A stretch of 64,000 bases of DNA from Macrosoma leucophasiata (GCA_036365455.1 JAWQUS010000010.1:19950501-20014500); one strand, 5' to 3'; positions 1 to 13,615 are shown, numbered from the stretch's first letter. Numbers and translations are program-made. Notes: generated by a model from the letters alone, not told the origin.

Positions 1-415
1 GTAATGGGTTATATTCGGCGGGACCTCTCTCTGACTGCATCAATAGTTAATACAGACACAGATAGACCCCGCAGAATATAATGGGACTATTGTAATGAAA
101 AGTGATTTGCCAAACTTTGGGCTATGTGGGTGAACTGGGGGGACTAGCTGGCTGGGCTTATGGAGTGAGATCCGGCACCTGCCTATATTCAACATCTCAC
201 ATTATCGAATCCTACTTTAGGCAGGTGGTGACTCGCCTCTCCTTGGTGGGCCCCCCAAACAGCCAACCCGATGGTCGACAGGGGGCAACACTGTTGAGAG
301 AGGCTGGGGGTGTCGAGAGGTGTGGCCCCGGTTTCACCATCACGAGCGAGTAATCTCGAGCTCGGAGCGGGCTTCCCCGCTATTATGCCTTTAGACATTT
401 CCACCCCCGAGTGTA
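1..415. other. GC-richer unclassified stretch
   Basis: This stretch is clearly more GC-rich than the AT-rich DNA that follows it, and short open frames cross it on both strands without a recognisable domain. It may be the remnant of a dispersed retroelement, but I cannot name the family. Just downstream a 12-bp inverted repeat (425-436 with 450-461) could form a small hairpin. Confidence 0.3.
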
Positions 416-3400
416 TGGCTCTTTCAGAAATTTAGACAACAGCCTATTATCTAAATTTCTGCAAATGCCATTATGTATTATTATTATTAAGCTTGGTTTT
501 TTTTCACCGTCAAATCGGCGAGCGCAGAAGGTGCTCTTCGGGAGACTAACTAAAGTGATTTATGAAGGTAGAGTTACCGATAAGTATTTAGTATATTTTT
601 TCCTCTTCCTACATTTGCCTATTCCTTCCTACTCAACTAAGGGATTGTCTCATCTTGTACCAGGGACAAAAAGTATTTGCAATCGGATTCTGTGAGTCGC
701 TTCATTCTTTTTGTTGCCATAGTAAACAACTTTACACATTATTATATTGTGTTAATTACAGTATTATAACAAATATGGTATTTATAAGTGGATATACTTA
801 CATTTTACTAGTTTTTACGTTATTATTAACATTATGATAATAATACAAAATACCTAATAAACAAGAAACAGACAAGGCAAACTGAAACCTACGATGACTA
901 GGTAGGTAATCTCTAGATATTTATGTTAAATTATTGGGTTGGCAATAGGCATTTTCCTACCTGTTTCTTTATACTCCTGATTGACTATTTATTTGCTCCC
1001 TATCACATTTGAATAATCTCTGGAAGAAGATTAATTGTCCCTAAAATTACCGCACGTATCAAGTCAACCATTCATTGAATTAGTCAATGATAAAAGGTAC
1101 AGGTACCTTTCATATAACCTGTCTGGTGTGCCGTAACTTGATACGTTTGGTACAGGTACCAATGAATAGATAATGGTACAACCTGTACGGACATTTTATA
1201 TCATATTTAAATAGAAAAAAAAACATCGTTAATGAATTCTAATGGTACCTATAATATGAAGAATATATTATTATTATAAATCGCCGTCCACAAAGATAAA
1301 AATATCTCTAGGCAGGCAAATGTTACGAATATCTAAGTAAGGTAGGTAGGTACTTACTCTACATTATTTAATTTACGTCAACATAATGCATTCTTGATTT
1401 ATTTTTTGTTGATCAGCGTAACTCTATTGCTAGGCTGTTTAGCTAGATCTACTTACATTCCTAAGAATTCCACAACTTCAGTTAACACGTTCATAATTTA
1501 ATTCACGGATATGTTCCATTCATATTAAATACGATATAAACACACAAACTGTTCAGATGTTAATCTACATTTTATTTATTTACCTGCGTGACGATAAAAA
1601 ATCTTGTCCGTTTAATTTGCCGTATTTATCTCATTATTATTAAAAAATAACGATTGTTTTTTTTAAGCTCTCTTGTCTTCCGTCGTGTAAGTAAAGGCTG
1701 ATTTATACTCATGACAGCCGCAGGTATTCAATTTCCAGCAGGTATTAAACAATATCTGTATTATTTTATTAAGCAGTTATTGTATTGGTACCTACTTTAA
1801 TTATTCCCCAATAAGAAAAACATAATAATTTACCATACTCGTATGCCTCTGACATGTTGAACGCATTTTCTGTATGTAATAACAATAAAAATAAATTATT
1901 TTTAATTATTCTTGGCGTCTTCCTTTATGATATGATTATGATAATATATTATTATGTAGGTAAGTAGTGTATTCAGTAATTTGAACTAATTTATAACTTA
2001 AAGGAGGCACCTTGTACACTATATAGAGAGAAGAACCATAAAATACTAAATCATTTTCAGCTGTTCAAATCGTTTACTGTACCTTAAATTAATTGTCTTA
2101 AGTATATTCTTTTTTTGTTTTGTTAACAAAAAACAAGAATGTCATAGTAGCAATATGGTGACATATTTTTGTCATACAAAAATGACATAAAATTAATATT
2201 TCCGACAAAAAAACAACAATTTAAATTATTTTTTGAGTATTTTTCCATGATTCTACGTATTTTTCTCGATCTTTTGATATAGTGTAGGTACAAGGTGCGG
2301 ACCCAACGTGGAACTTGTCCTTTATACTGAAAATGACAAAATATATCTAAGTCAATCTATAACTAAATACAATCATACAAGAGAGTCGAGGGACCAATCT
2401 GCCATAGATACTTATCTAGGTGGTTATCTAGTAGTCGAACAATCTGTTTTAACAAAACGCTTAAATCTACTTAAATCGTTTTAATTAACGTAACCAAATT
2501 AATAGTGAGTGTTCTTAAAACAGAAACAAGTGTTAATTTTCTGACTCGGATTAGTTTCACAGGTTCCCTTTACAACTTTATCTACAAAAGACGCTGTGCT
2601 GTTGCAAGCTATGACGTCAGTTTTTGTTGATGTCGCGTCGGTTGTTGGTATCATGAATGAATCATGATTTTGTTGTAAAAATAGTTTGCGCAATAGTTTT
2701 ATATGCTCAGAGGAAAATGTTTTTTGACTAAATATTTTAGGAGTATCTAGCAGGTATTTTGTAAGTTATTTATTCTTTGGTAGTCTGCATCGGCATTTCA
2801 TACATAGATATAGGTACTGCATTCTTCACTTACTTTCAATTACAAATGTATGCCATTTTATAAACATGAAGTTAAAAATTATAGGTATCAATACCTATTC
2901 ATTGATAATTTCTGTTTAATTCACTACACCAAATTCTAAAATATTACAGTATCTAATTATATAAATAACCAACTTGAACATTATTTTAATTTAAAAAATT
3001 CAGTAGTTTACTACATAATCCAGTTTACTACATTACCCGAACAAAAGATGACCCTCACACGGCCCGGATGTGTCTGAATCAGTCTTGTAATAAAACAATA
3101 TAACATTGCTAATTTGTTCCAAAGCTAACTAAGAAATGTGACTTTTAAAATTTTACAAATGGCGAATACAATCATATTTTCCACATACATCTATCCTTCC
3201 GGACTCTGCTGCCGGTTTACGGACATTTGACCATATCAGGTAGTGTTCCTATCCTATAGCACCTATAGTTAATTGTTTACATACAAATACATATTCGTGA
3301 TTACTTACAACAGTTACAACGTATGAACTTGATCTTGTTAAAAAAATAAACTGGATTTTCCTATCACGCACTCGGCTACTGTGCTTATTCGTATTTTTTA

Positions 3401-3595
3401 ATGTAGGAAGGCATCTATTAGTGGCTTTAAGGATCTTGGCCTACTTTGTAAGTCAATTATTGCAACGCAGTACCTAAGTATGTTATTGCGAATAAAATTA
3501 ATGTCCGCACTTCAACTCATTGGTAAAGATTGACGATGAGGTTGGCTTAAATTGGATCTGATAGAAAAACAATTAAGTATTTGTGGATAAGTAAG
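416..3595. other. AT-rich noncoding DNA, probable RhoU intron
   Basis: No frame here resembles a protein family. The sequence is AT-rich, with short GGTAGGTA-like runs and a small palindrome around 1094-1111 (AAAGGTAC arms). If the RhoU-like gene at 13.6-14.5 kb continues to the left, this is part of its first intron. Confidence 0.5.
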
Positions 3596-3599
3596 TAGT

Positions 3600-3903
3600 C
3601 TTGGTGTCGGGACGTGACGACCCTACTGCCCACTAGCGAAAGTAGTATCTTTGGATAAGAATTCTGGAAGATAATTCTTCCACTAGTGCAGTCAGTCAAC
3701 CGAACAATGGCGGTCAAATCATTCCAATAGGGCGGTAGTATGAATAACAGCGCGGAATGGGCAGCAGCGTCCCGCGATAGAAATACCGCCACAGCGATCG
3801 CCAATCCGCCTGCCAAGCGTGGCGATTGTGGCATATTTTCCCCTAATGACGCACAACACTTTGGGCGTTTTTGGGGAAGGCTTTGTCCAGCAGTGAACAT
3901 CTT
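3600..3903 (-). repeat. Degenerate CACTGCTGGACAAAG-type interspersed repeat
   Basis: Read on the minus strand from about 3903, the sequence starts with the CACTGCTGGACAAAG...CCTTCCCC signature of a repeat common in insect genomes. A better preserved relative is at 20935-21150. A 117-aa open frame on the minus strand coincides with this repeat and has no known domain, so I treat it as fortuitous. Confidence 0.4.
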
Positions 3904-4587
3904 TTGTCTGGAGTGATGAAGTAGTGATTAGTAATATAAATAAGTATAAAATTTAGTAATATTTATATAGCGAAATGTTGTTCTTTCTTTGTTTCTTTTT
4001 CGAATGCGCAAAAAGTGCCGCATAAATTTGAATGAAATTTTCATACAGTCCAAAACTTGAAATAGTACACATTATTTTATTGTTATATCAACGAAGTCAT
4101 GGGCATGAGGCTGTCTTTGTATAAGTTACAAAATTTTATAACGGCAAGTATCGAGAAAATATCGATTAATCATCAATCAAACATGGTAAATAAAAGCATC
4201 GACTTTTTGATAGATAGTCGTGGAATCCATTACTGTATCTTCGAGGTTTGATGTATTATTTAATTTTATTAAAGTGATCCCAGCATTGCCGACAAGTATT
4301 ACAATGTTATATATGTACAGATAGTGTTAATTTAAAATATTGATGTCCCATTGATGACATAATGGCGTACATTTCCAATGGACGTGCATTTTACGTTTTG
4401 AGTCTTGTGCTAGATTTTTTAATTCATTTAAATAACTATGTCAAATAAATAAATTCAAAAGAAGTACCTACATAGGTATGTGGGACAAAATAAAATGGGA
4501 TAAACACAATTTCTCATCTGTCATTTCAGTATTATGTCATTTCCCTGAATAGCCTGTCATAATTATTTTAAGTGATATTCGACTTTG

Positions 4588-4775
4588 ACATGATAATTGT
4601 TGAAATTATGGATCAAAATAAAATTTGATTAATTGGATAAAATTGAATTCCTTGAATTTTTTTATTAAAAGTAAATGGTAACAAAATTAAAATTGATATT
4701 ACTAAAGCAATAACTCCTCCTAATTTATTAGGAATTAATCGGAAAATAGCATAAGCAAATAAAGAAATATCAGAA
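4588..4775 (-). pseudogene. CYTB: Nuclear mitochondrial insertion (NUMT), cytochrome b fragment
   Basis: On the minus strand this segment reads as the C-terminal region of mitochondrial cytochrome b. Seen directly are peptides such as [35 protein letters not shown] and INQILFW. They are uninterrupted only under the invertebrate mitochondrial code, where TGA is Trp and ATA is Met; under the nuclear code there is an in-frame TGA. Cytochrome b is the membrane core of complex III, but this ~185-bp piece has no start, no flanking mitochondrial genes and no plausible nuclear expression. It is best explained as mitochondrial DNA inserted into the nucleus. The ends are approximate because the surrounding DNA is just as AT-rich. 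One conserved Ser codon appears changed to Leu, consistent with decay. Confidence 0.85.
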
Positions 4776-5202
4776 CTTTTTCCTTACGTAAAAACTCGAA
4801 AACTCATAACTCGCAGCGAGCAACATTTACGGTATTACCTACCTACCACAGGTTTAGAATCGGGATGTAACAGAGATCACAGACTGAAACGGAGTACCGA
4901 AATAAGAAACAAAACAAACTATAAAGGGGAATATTTACTAAAACGGAGGATATAGGAGCACTTTGAAGTTTCACAGAATGTGGCCTTGTTCATAAGTAAG
5001 TGCATAATAAAGTGTGAAAAGGAAAATTGTATGTCACTGAGGATGGCTCACGTACTAAGAAGTTTATATTGATGCAAACATTCGGAATTTGCAATCCAAT
5101 AACCAGGTAAACATTAACGGACGTGACAATGCAAGTTATTCAAAATAACCTGCCATTGCCAATATTAGTAGACAGACTGATATTATAGTATTTTATTTTA
5201 TT

Positions 5203-6455
5203 TTATGTATGTATGTATCTTCACGCCAGGTCCCTAACGGGGTAGGCAGAGAGTGTAGAGCGCCAGATATCCCGGTTCTGACAAACCTCTCGTGCCTCGT
5301 CTACTTTCATAATTCTCTTCATACATGCACGCCGATTCCTAAGACTTTTGATCCCACCATCAGACAGAACTCTACCTATTTGGTCATGGTAGGTCAGTCT
5401 TGGTCTTCCTGGGCCTCTGCAACCATCCACATTCGCATTGTATATATGTTTAGTCATTCGCTCATTCGACATTCTTTCTATATGCCCGAACCATCGGAGC
5501 ATGCCTTTTTTCATTTTTACACCGATACTATCATTCACACAAAGCCTCTTTCTTACATCTTCATCGCGATCGGTGAGTGATACACCGCAGATCTTGCGCA
5601 ATGATCTCATCTCGACCGCGTTCAACTTACTTTCATGCTCTTTCCTGCATACCCAGCTCTCGCTTCCATATAAAAGCGTTGGAGTAAGTACAGCATTATG
5701 TACGGCTAGTCGCGCCCGCTGGCTGAGATGTTTAGATTCTAGCAGCTTACCATCCATCACTCCATTCACGCAATTCCCAGCAAGCACTCTTCTTTCTATG
5801 TCAGTGGTGTACCTTCCATCCTTGCTAAAAGCACATCCAAGATATACAATTTCATCCACCTGTTCTAACACTGCATCATCTACTACTACCCTTGCATTTG
5901 TTCTCTGCTCATCTCTTTCAAATACTAATACTTTAGTTTTATCCACATTCAATTGTAAGCCTTTCTCCATACAATCCTCTTTCATGACTGTGACTAGTGC
6001 TTGTAGCCCAGATGGTGTAGAGCTAACAATTACCGCATCATCTGCGTAAAGCAGATAGTTCACCAATAAGTCACCCATACGTACTCCCACATCGATCAAC
6101 TTCACCCTCTGGAGGCATTTGTCCAGATATATGATAAACAGCCTAGACGAAAGCACGCAACCCTGTCTGACACCGATGTTAACATCAAACCAGGGTGACA
6201 TGTTACCATCTACCCGCACACATGCTTGACAGCCCACATACGTGGACTGTATTGCACGGAGCAGACTGCCATCAATACCATAATCTAGCTAAATGTCCCA
6301 CAGCTCCTTTCGTAATACCCTATCAAACGCTTTCTCCAAATCCACAAAACCGCAGAAAACCTTCTGGCTCACAGCCAGATGCTTCTCTACGATGTTGCGG
6401 AGGGAGAAATTTGATCCATACATCCTCTTCCAGTTCTGAAACCACCCTGTGTATC
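5203..6455 (-). mobile_element. RTE-clade LINE, 5'-truncated and decayed
   Basis: The minus strand encodes the C-terminal half of a non-LTR reverse transcriptase. Motifs in order are VDLEKAFDRV (about 6340), GVRQGCVLS, the catalytic YADD box (about 6045), and the RTE-type tail with FGHIERM and GPGRPR. A long open frame runs from 6237 to 5221. Upstream of it an in-frame TAG near 6288 and a frameshift near 6405 break the protein, and the endonuclease domain is missing. The 3' end reads CTCTGCCTACCCCGTTAGGG, then GGCGTGAAGATAC and a short (ATAC)n tail. It is therefore a dead copy. The clade assignment rests on the C-terminal motifs and the microsatellite tail rather than on an alignment. Confidence 0.85.
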
Positions 6456-6541
6456 CACACAAACAACCCGTCGGACATTTTATTTTATTTTCTTAGTATC
6501 TACCTAATAACCTATAATTAAAAAAAAGAAATGTTATTTAC

Positions 6542-6842
6542 GTACGTATCTTCACGCCTGTAATCCCCGAAGGGGTAGGCAGAGGTAAATGCATGCATTC
6601 AAGCATACACCCACGATTCGCCGGTTACATTTGGCCCATGTAACAGGTGGCGAGCCTGTTGACATCTCCGGGCGATCTCAAACTTCGAGGTATTGGGAAA
6701 TTTCCAGAAAATGGAAAAATCCCATTAAAACCAGAGATAAGAGACTTTACACCATTATCTCTGATAACCCTCTACCCGGGCATCGAACCCAGGACCTCAG
6801 CGTGGTAGTAATGGCCTGCTACTACTAGGCTACCGAGGCAGT
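6542..6842 (-). mobile_element. tRNA-derived SINE with RTE-like 3' end (SINE C, full copy)
   Basis: Read on the minus strand, the head has a Pol III A box (TAGCCTAGTAG) followed by a B box (GGTTCGATGCC). The body contains TTTCCATTTTCTGGAAATTTCC-like sequence, and the 3' end reads TCTGCCTACCCC, GGGGATTACAGGCGTGAAG and ATACGTACG. That 3' end closely matches the RTE element next door. A second copy, lacking the A box, is at 22270-22566. Confidence 0.75.
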
Positions 6843-6849
6843 TCAATGT

Positions 6850-7985
6850 TATTTATTGAAGTGATTTTTATTTCGGTCACCCATAGGTCATCTCATTTAT
6901 TTATAGTACTTAATTAAAAGAAGACATCGAGAATTGCTTCGATAGTAATCCAGGTAAACTAAAATATAGCCCTAATCTGGTTTGGTACCGTAGGTCAAGA
7001 GGTTTGGTCAGGAGTAGTCAGGACTTACAATTCACTAAAGAAAACATCTTTTTAACCCAATGCAGATTCACTACTTCTCCTGCAGTCAATACTTCTGTCC
7101 TCGCTAACCTGGTAACAAGCCAGTCGATCGCCTTTTACCCGGATACGTACCATTTCAGAAGCTGCGTTGTGTCGTCGATGCATTTCGTATATTCCATACG
7201 TCTTATTTCGATTCTGCGTATAAGCCAAAAGCAATCAAGGTAGGCGTTCGAGCCACAGCTTAGCGCCCATTATTTTATGATTGACATGGCGCATATTATT
7301 TGTGTTTAGGACTCCCAACACATAACTGAGAATTTGCATCGCGAAAATCGCAAATATCTCCGAGCTCGCACGGTTGTATTGCCTGCGATGCGACTTCGCA
7401 TCGCATCGCATCGCAGTTTTGTGTGGCCGCCCTAATGTGGCAAATTTGATATTTTTCCTTTTTAGCTGTTTCTATAGTATTTATACTTTTGGATGAGGCT
7501 ATTGCTGAATCAAAATCATTGAATATAAGATTTATTTCAATCAAAAGGGAAATGTGTGATTCCGCGTTTATTAGCCGGCAAATCTTCAAAGAGTATACGA
7601 AGAGATTTATGATTTAATTCCGGAAATAGAACTTGTCACTATGATACATGACGTGACTAAGCACTTACGTAATAAACTTGTTACTACACTAATCCACTAA
7701 TGGTGTAGCAATAGCTGCTTTCAAGAACTTGGCCGCAATGTCACGTCCAATAGTGTTTACCTACTCATTGGCCTGCAGATTCCGGATGTTTGTATCAATA
7801 TAAGGAACTGGGTTGACTATACTTGGCGACATCAAATTTTCCTTCACACACATAAGAACCGCTATATCTACTTACGATCGAGGTGATTACTGATTATAAT
7901 CTTCGATACTTCAAAGTTATCATGTTGTTAAGTATCTTACTCTTACATATACTTGTAGGATGGTCTATTTTTACCGATATTTGTT
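6850..7985. other. Noncoding, with a GCATC microsatellite
   Basis: No gene is supported here. A short (GCATC)n run lies at about 7397-7415, next to an inverted GCGATGCGA. Otherwise the stretch holds only short frames lacking a recognisable family. Confidence 0.45.
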
Positions 7986-7988
7986 ATA

Positions 7989-9557
7989 GGGACCGTGCGA
8001 AGTACTAGGTGGGGGTAATGTAATCGATCGCAGCGCCCGTGGTGGCGAAAAGTAGCAATAATGTGGGACTTGTCATCTCAAAGTAATCTGTTTAGACTTG
8101 GAAATGTAATTTTCATAATCACATTTAACCACCGACAAAATGGTAAACAGCAGTTTTTGTGTTGTAAACTTCAAAAATATCAGTTATAAATAGGAGTAAA
8201 GGTAGTAAAGGAGAAAGAAAGAACGAAAAAATGTTTATTTCGAGTAAAATTTTACAACCGTTTTCGAGTAGTCCTTAGAAGTCAATAATAACTTAAAGTG
8301 AATAATTACTTATTACATAAAGTAAAAGTAAAACAGATAATTAAGTAAATTAAAATAGGGATAAAATAAACCTACTACTAGATAAAAACATTTCAATTCC
8401 TTCCTTCTAAAAACTAGATAAGAAGAGAAAGAAAAACTTATTAGTCAAAATCAAAATCTATGTTATTCACTTAACGGACTTCCAAGTACAGTCCCTATTG
8501 AGAAGAACTCCTCTACCAAATAAACTCAGTAGGAGCTCTTTTAGTTTTATAACTTATGTCTAATACAGATAGTCATTCAAATCTAGTAATATAAACGTTC
8601 ATAGCATATGTACCCATTTGTAAAAGTAGAAATCAACAACTATCCACCATAATGAAATGTAGCACAGGCAGATCAGAACAGATCAGTCCCCACCATCAGC
8701 ACCCGTTCACGAGTATAGCGCCTTACCATTGCTCTCCTCGATCATTCAAAGGGAAGTGAGTCACCCGCCGTAGTTAACGCAAGTTTTATCGATTGATTTT
8801 CAAGAGCTACTTGGAAAATTGAACAATTCAAGAAATGGATAAAACAAACACGCAATTACATTAAAATTTCACACTCATGCTGCTTTTTATTTAAATATTA
8901 TGTCTATTACAACCCAATCAAATTGATTCTGACTTCAAACTGAGATTAATTGTTTATAATTAAAGAAGTTTTGTAAGGTATCAAAATACATGTTTGTCTT
9001 ATGATGCCAGCTTGAATTATTAATCTCTATCCTTGTTTTCTTCTTAATTTCTCTATAGCAAGGACATGTCCAGCAGAAACCAACAATTTTCCTTCAAAGA
9101 TTGTTTGTGGTTGAAATTTTATAGTGTGTGATACTTACAAAGTCCCAAAATGTTTATAGCAATGGGATCATGTCCCTACCTACAAGATGGCAAAAGGTTA
9201 TCGAACAAAATGGTACATACATACTTTACTTTAATTTAAATAAACTATATTAAAAAATGATTTGAATTATCTTAAAAAATGCGAAGAAACTTTTTCCCCA
9301 ACCTAATATATTCGAAATAAAACACACTTTTTGAATAAATTTTACTCAACTCATTTGATTTAGATGATCAAATATGTTTCACAACCCTTTCTCCACCCAA
9401 GTTAATGTATCAGAGTAATTTTGGAAGAAGATTAATAGATAATTTTATATTATAAAAATATTTTATCAAAATTTCGCGATAATGTCATTATGGTCAGACA
9501 AGCAACGGTCCCACAAAGTTGCGGACGCTAGGTGGCGCTGAACTCGTGCACGGTCCC
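7989..9557. mobile_element. Candidate 1.57 kb non-autonomous DNA element with GGGACCGTGC termini
   Basis: The left end reads TATAGGGACCGTGC and the right end GCACGGTCCCTATA, so the arms are inverted and TATA flanks both sides. Sub-terminal CAGCGCC motifs also occur near both ends in opposite orientation. No transposase was found inside; the interior is AT-rich and includes a mariner end fragment at 9140-9307, which would be a later insertion or chance neighbour. The inverted termini are short, so the element could be a coincidence of two related small repeats. Confidence 0.4.
9140..9307 (+). mobile_element. Mariner 3' end fragment
   Basis: The segment matches, in inverted orientation, the end of the mariner remnant at 57720-58085: the same AGCAATGGGATCATGTCCC and CAAAAGGTTATCGAACAAAA words, then an identical terminal repeat reading GCGAAGAAACTTTTTCCCC and AACCTAA. 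Only the last ~30 transposase codons and the terminal repeat remain, so it is a dead fragment. Confidence 0.75.
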
Positions 9558-9559
9558 TA

Positions 9560-12500
9560 TAGATAACATATTGTATTGATGTAAGCTTTCTATATTTTGT
9601 TAGTAGTAGGTACTTTGCTAATCCAGATTTATTGATGAAGTGGTATTCCCTTCATGTGGATAGGTGAGATACTTAACTAACTATAATCTCATCATGACTG
9701 CCATGTTGACGAAGGAAGAATATTTATTTCATCCCATTGGAAACAGTTTTCTCTACATAGAGTACAGTAACCAACTTTAGTCCTTTTTTAAACTGCAAAG
9801 TCTTAAACTTACATCTTTAGTCAGAACTTACATCTGCATACAAACATAAATACAATTTCATCCATCAATGACCTTACCAAGAATTTTAAATTACCAATTC
9901 TATTATATCTTTATTATGGGCACATAAAAATCAATGAATAACTCCACGAAGTGCAGTCACGATTTGAAAAGGTTGAAATTTACAAAGTACTCCTCATTCA
10001 TGAAGGAAGTATGAATTGCCATATTATTTGCATGCAAATGCAAAGGCGAAAGTACATTGTCTCGAAGTTTTCACATTACTATGCGGCATGAACGTCGCGC
10101 AGTTACTAGGAAATCATCAAGATAAGTTATACTATTGACAGCTATTACGATTTTAGTTTAGTATGCATTGTGTTAATACGGAACATAGCATATATTTTCC
10201 TTTTCATGTCCATTTACCGTGTTTTTAGCTTTTAAACACGCAGGTCTTGCAGAAGGGTAGCTTATAAGGCATTGAAACTGATATTTATTTATTATTTTTA
10301 TTAAAAAAATCTTGATCAAAATTGATCAGCGATAGTTTAAGGCCATCCACTCTTAAATTTTCACCACGCTCGATTGATGGGTCTGTAAGCCTGGGAATCG
10401 CAGCAGAATAAAACTGTCTAAGATATTTCCAATAAAATGAGACCTGATTCTTGTGACGATCTGATGCGGCCTCTTCGAGCGTTCAGTGAAATGAACAGTT
10501 CATTGTAATTGGTCAATCGTGAATGTAAAATAAGAGAGTGGATACTGGATGCTACTCTTTCAACGGAATTCAGGGCCACAACGTCTTGAAAACTGTCTTA
10601 ACATTACCTGTCTAGTGTGGTTTCCATCAAGTATATCTACTGTCTAAAAGAAAGTAAAATGTCTTTTTCCATCTACCAATTCCTTTAACACAATACTTCC
10701 TTAGTAGCCTTGTACGACACATAGGATGATAGGGCGCTATTCGGCATCGATACTACAAAGCGGCCCTATCGCCAACCGGTTCTTACATCGTTCAGGTAGT
10801 TTATAATGGTCCTTTTGACAGATACGGGTCGCTTTTACAAAAACTAAAACAAAAGTTATTATTATGTGTAATCCTGTCTAATAATGTGGATTTGATGTTG
10901 GCGCCACTTTCAGTTTTCAACCAGACGTGACGCTGTAAGTAGCAAGTACCTGCAGTCTGTGGCTTCTCAAATAGAACCGTTACAGGGATTTGTTGCACGT
11001 TTCTTTGCATTCACGTGGTAAACAAAGAGAAGTTAGACAGCGTACTTATTGTTCGGCACGACTACAAAAGAAAGTTCCTTTTGGTCAGATAAAATAAGCT
11101 AATAGCTTATTTGTTAAGTTTATCTCGAATGGAATCTGAAACGGAACGATGATTTCTGAGCTTAACATTTGCCACTAATGAGGCTGCTTTTGTTGATATT
11201 GAAACTAACTTGATTTGGTTAGTAGTAAGAGTTGCTTAAATGTATAAATTACATAATACTCGCTCGAGTTACCTTCTCTACCAACCACACGATGGGTCCA
11301 GTAGTGTAAAATGTTAACTCGAAAGCTTATCAAGTGTATTCTTATTGAGTTATGGAAAATGATTGGCTTTCACATAGAACGCTTACATAGAGCGAACAAT
11401 TAAAATAAATCGTTGATGTATCCGGCCCTGTTATAGTTTGTATTCATATCTCAGTATCACTAGCATTAATTGGTCTCGAGAATAGAAGATCCATACTAAA
11501 CAGGTGCTTTGACCCCGTGCGTGGTGGCATTTGCTTTTAGATCCCTTTTTTGTTTTAGGAAATCTAAATTTTATTCTTTTATTCTATCATCGTCTCAGGG
11601 CAGTCGTGCCGTGAATTCTGATTAGATTTTTTTGATAAATAAAGTATTCGTGATTTATTTTATGTTTTTATTTTACCTATCATCTTTACGAGTATCAATT
11701 TCTTCTTTACTCAGTAATGACTAATGTTTCTTTAAGGTCGACGGCTCTTTAGTTTGACATTGACTGCAAGTTTTCCCTGAAACTTTTAAATATTTTATTG
11801 GAGTTTATGATAATACTTAACTACAGTTGTTACATCAACTATAACACCATCTTATCACTTCACAATGTTCGTCGGTGCTTAGTTGTTCTTCACAGTTTAC
11901 GACTGTCCATAAATGTATGAGTAGGCAGATAAGAGTCACAATATTTATAATAATTAGGTACTTTAATGAGTTCTGCGACGTCTCTTGGAGTTACTCAAAT
12001 AAAATGAAAAAACCCAAATAAAAGAAGCATTGACATTGATCAGTTTACTGACGTCATTTATTTCTCTATTGTTTTTTTTTTAACTTATGCCTTCGTTGCT
12101 TCTTGCTTTTGGTTTCGTTAGTTGGTGTCGTCAGTGGCTCTATAAGGTGGTTTCAATAAAATGTGGATGAATGATTTGGCTTTGGAGTAGTAGAGTAGAT
12201 CCCGGTAGTCAAGAGTAAATTCTCCAGATTTATCTAAATGGTTGTAAGATTCGGGTCGTTTATCATGAACTTAATAGATTATTTATCTCTTTTTTTTGTA
12301 ATTTGCTCGTATATTTCAGTTCCTCAATTTATGAATAACAATAAGAGTTTTTCAAAAATGGTGAAACAAAGTTTGTATTCTCCTCAGCCGGAATGTTTAT
12401 AATATTGATCAACATTTGTTTTAAGAATTTATAAGAGAATAAGTCTTATGACCTATACAATACCAAACAATCGTAGTCATTATTAGAATTTTATGCAGAA

Positions 12501-13600
12501 GGAAGAACAACGAAATAACTAAAGGATAATTTACGCGGAAATCTACAAAACGAGTCATGTACTTGAAAATGCAATATAAATAAATAATCACGAGTACATT
12601 CTCGTTTTGATAGCTTATCTAAGACTTTAGATATCTTGACGTAGACACAATGATGAATACAGAATTATGTCTAAAATGTTTATAACAACCAGGCACTTCA
12701 ATTAAAAGTACTATTAAATATCTCATTAGTAAGTTGGTTGATGGTTACAGCCTTAGGTACAGAAATACTTTGATACTCCTTCGTACTTGATGGTATTATA
12801 AAAATAAAATCTTCCAGCTGCTACCAATTTACATAGTAATGGTACCCAATAACAGCTTTTTTCTTAGTCAACTTAAATGTACAGATGGGACAGGGACACG
12901 TTTGACAGGGGATTATCATTTATGTATGAAGTTGTTAATAGTAAAAGCACGGCTCTCATCAGCCTCACGAAAAGAAGCCGCGGGCGGTCCCGGACCCGAA
13001 AATAATAACAATCCTTTATCCTTCAAATTATAGACGTGATATAATTTACCACCATTACACAACAAATATTCAACCCAGTCAATAAAAAAATGTAATGAGA
13101 AAGCCCAGTTTAAAAAAAAACGGACCAAGGAGTTATTTTGTTGCGTGCATTTAAAAACAAGTTTCTTTTGTTGATAAGGCCACATAAATGTCTCGGACGT
13201 GTCGTTGACTTCTTACTTTAGTTTTTATTTTCAGCTTTTATCTGAAATGAACTTTCATCTTGGATAGATATTTTATAACAATTAAAATTAAGTCTCAATT
13301 ATTTAAAGTTTCAACATCTCGATTATGGTCCTCCGGGTTTTTTTGAATCAACTGTAGCATGCATGAAATCAAAATCAATTTCGATTGGGCTTGTAATGAT
13401 TTCTGATTGATTATTATTTTAATTTGTTCTGTTATCACTGAAAACAAATTATTGGTGTTTAATCTGTGTAAATAGCTCACCAAATCAGGGTCATTCGCGA
13501 TAACTTTACATCATAATTTATGTCTTTGTTATTCTTTAGAATATTTTTATGTTTTCGGATTTTCTACACCTTTACAACATTGAGACAAAGTTAATAACTG
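9560..13600. other. Noncoding, probable RhoU intron 1
   Basis: About 4 kb of AT-rich DNA with no recognisable protein, RNA or well-defined repeat. It directly follows, in gene orientation, the donor site of the RhoU-like exon (13615-13614, GTAAGA), so it is most likely intron. Confidence 0.5.
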
Positions 13601-13615
13601 ATTTAAATATCTTAC

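Noticed and set aside
3547..3900. 117-aa minus-strand ORF as a host gene
   Set aside because: It coincides with a degenerate CACTGCTGGACAAAG-type repeat and shows no family motif.
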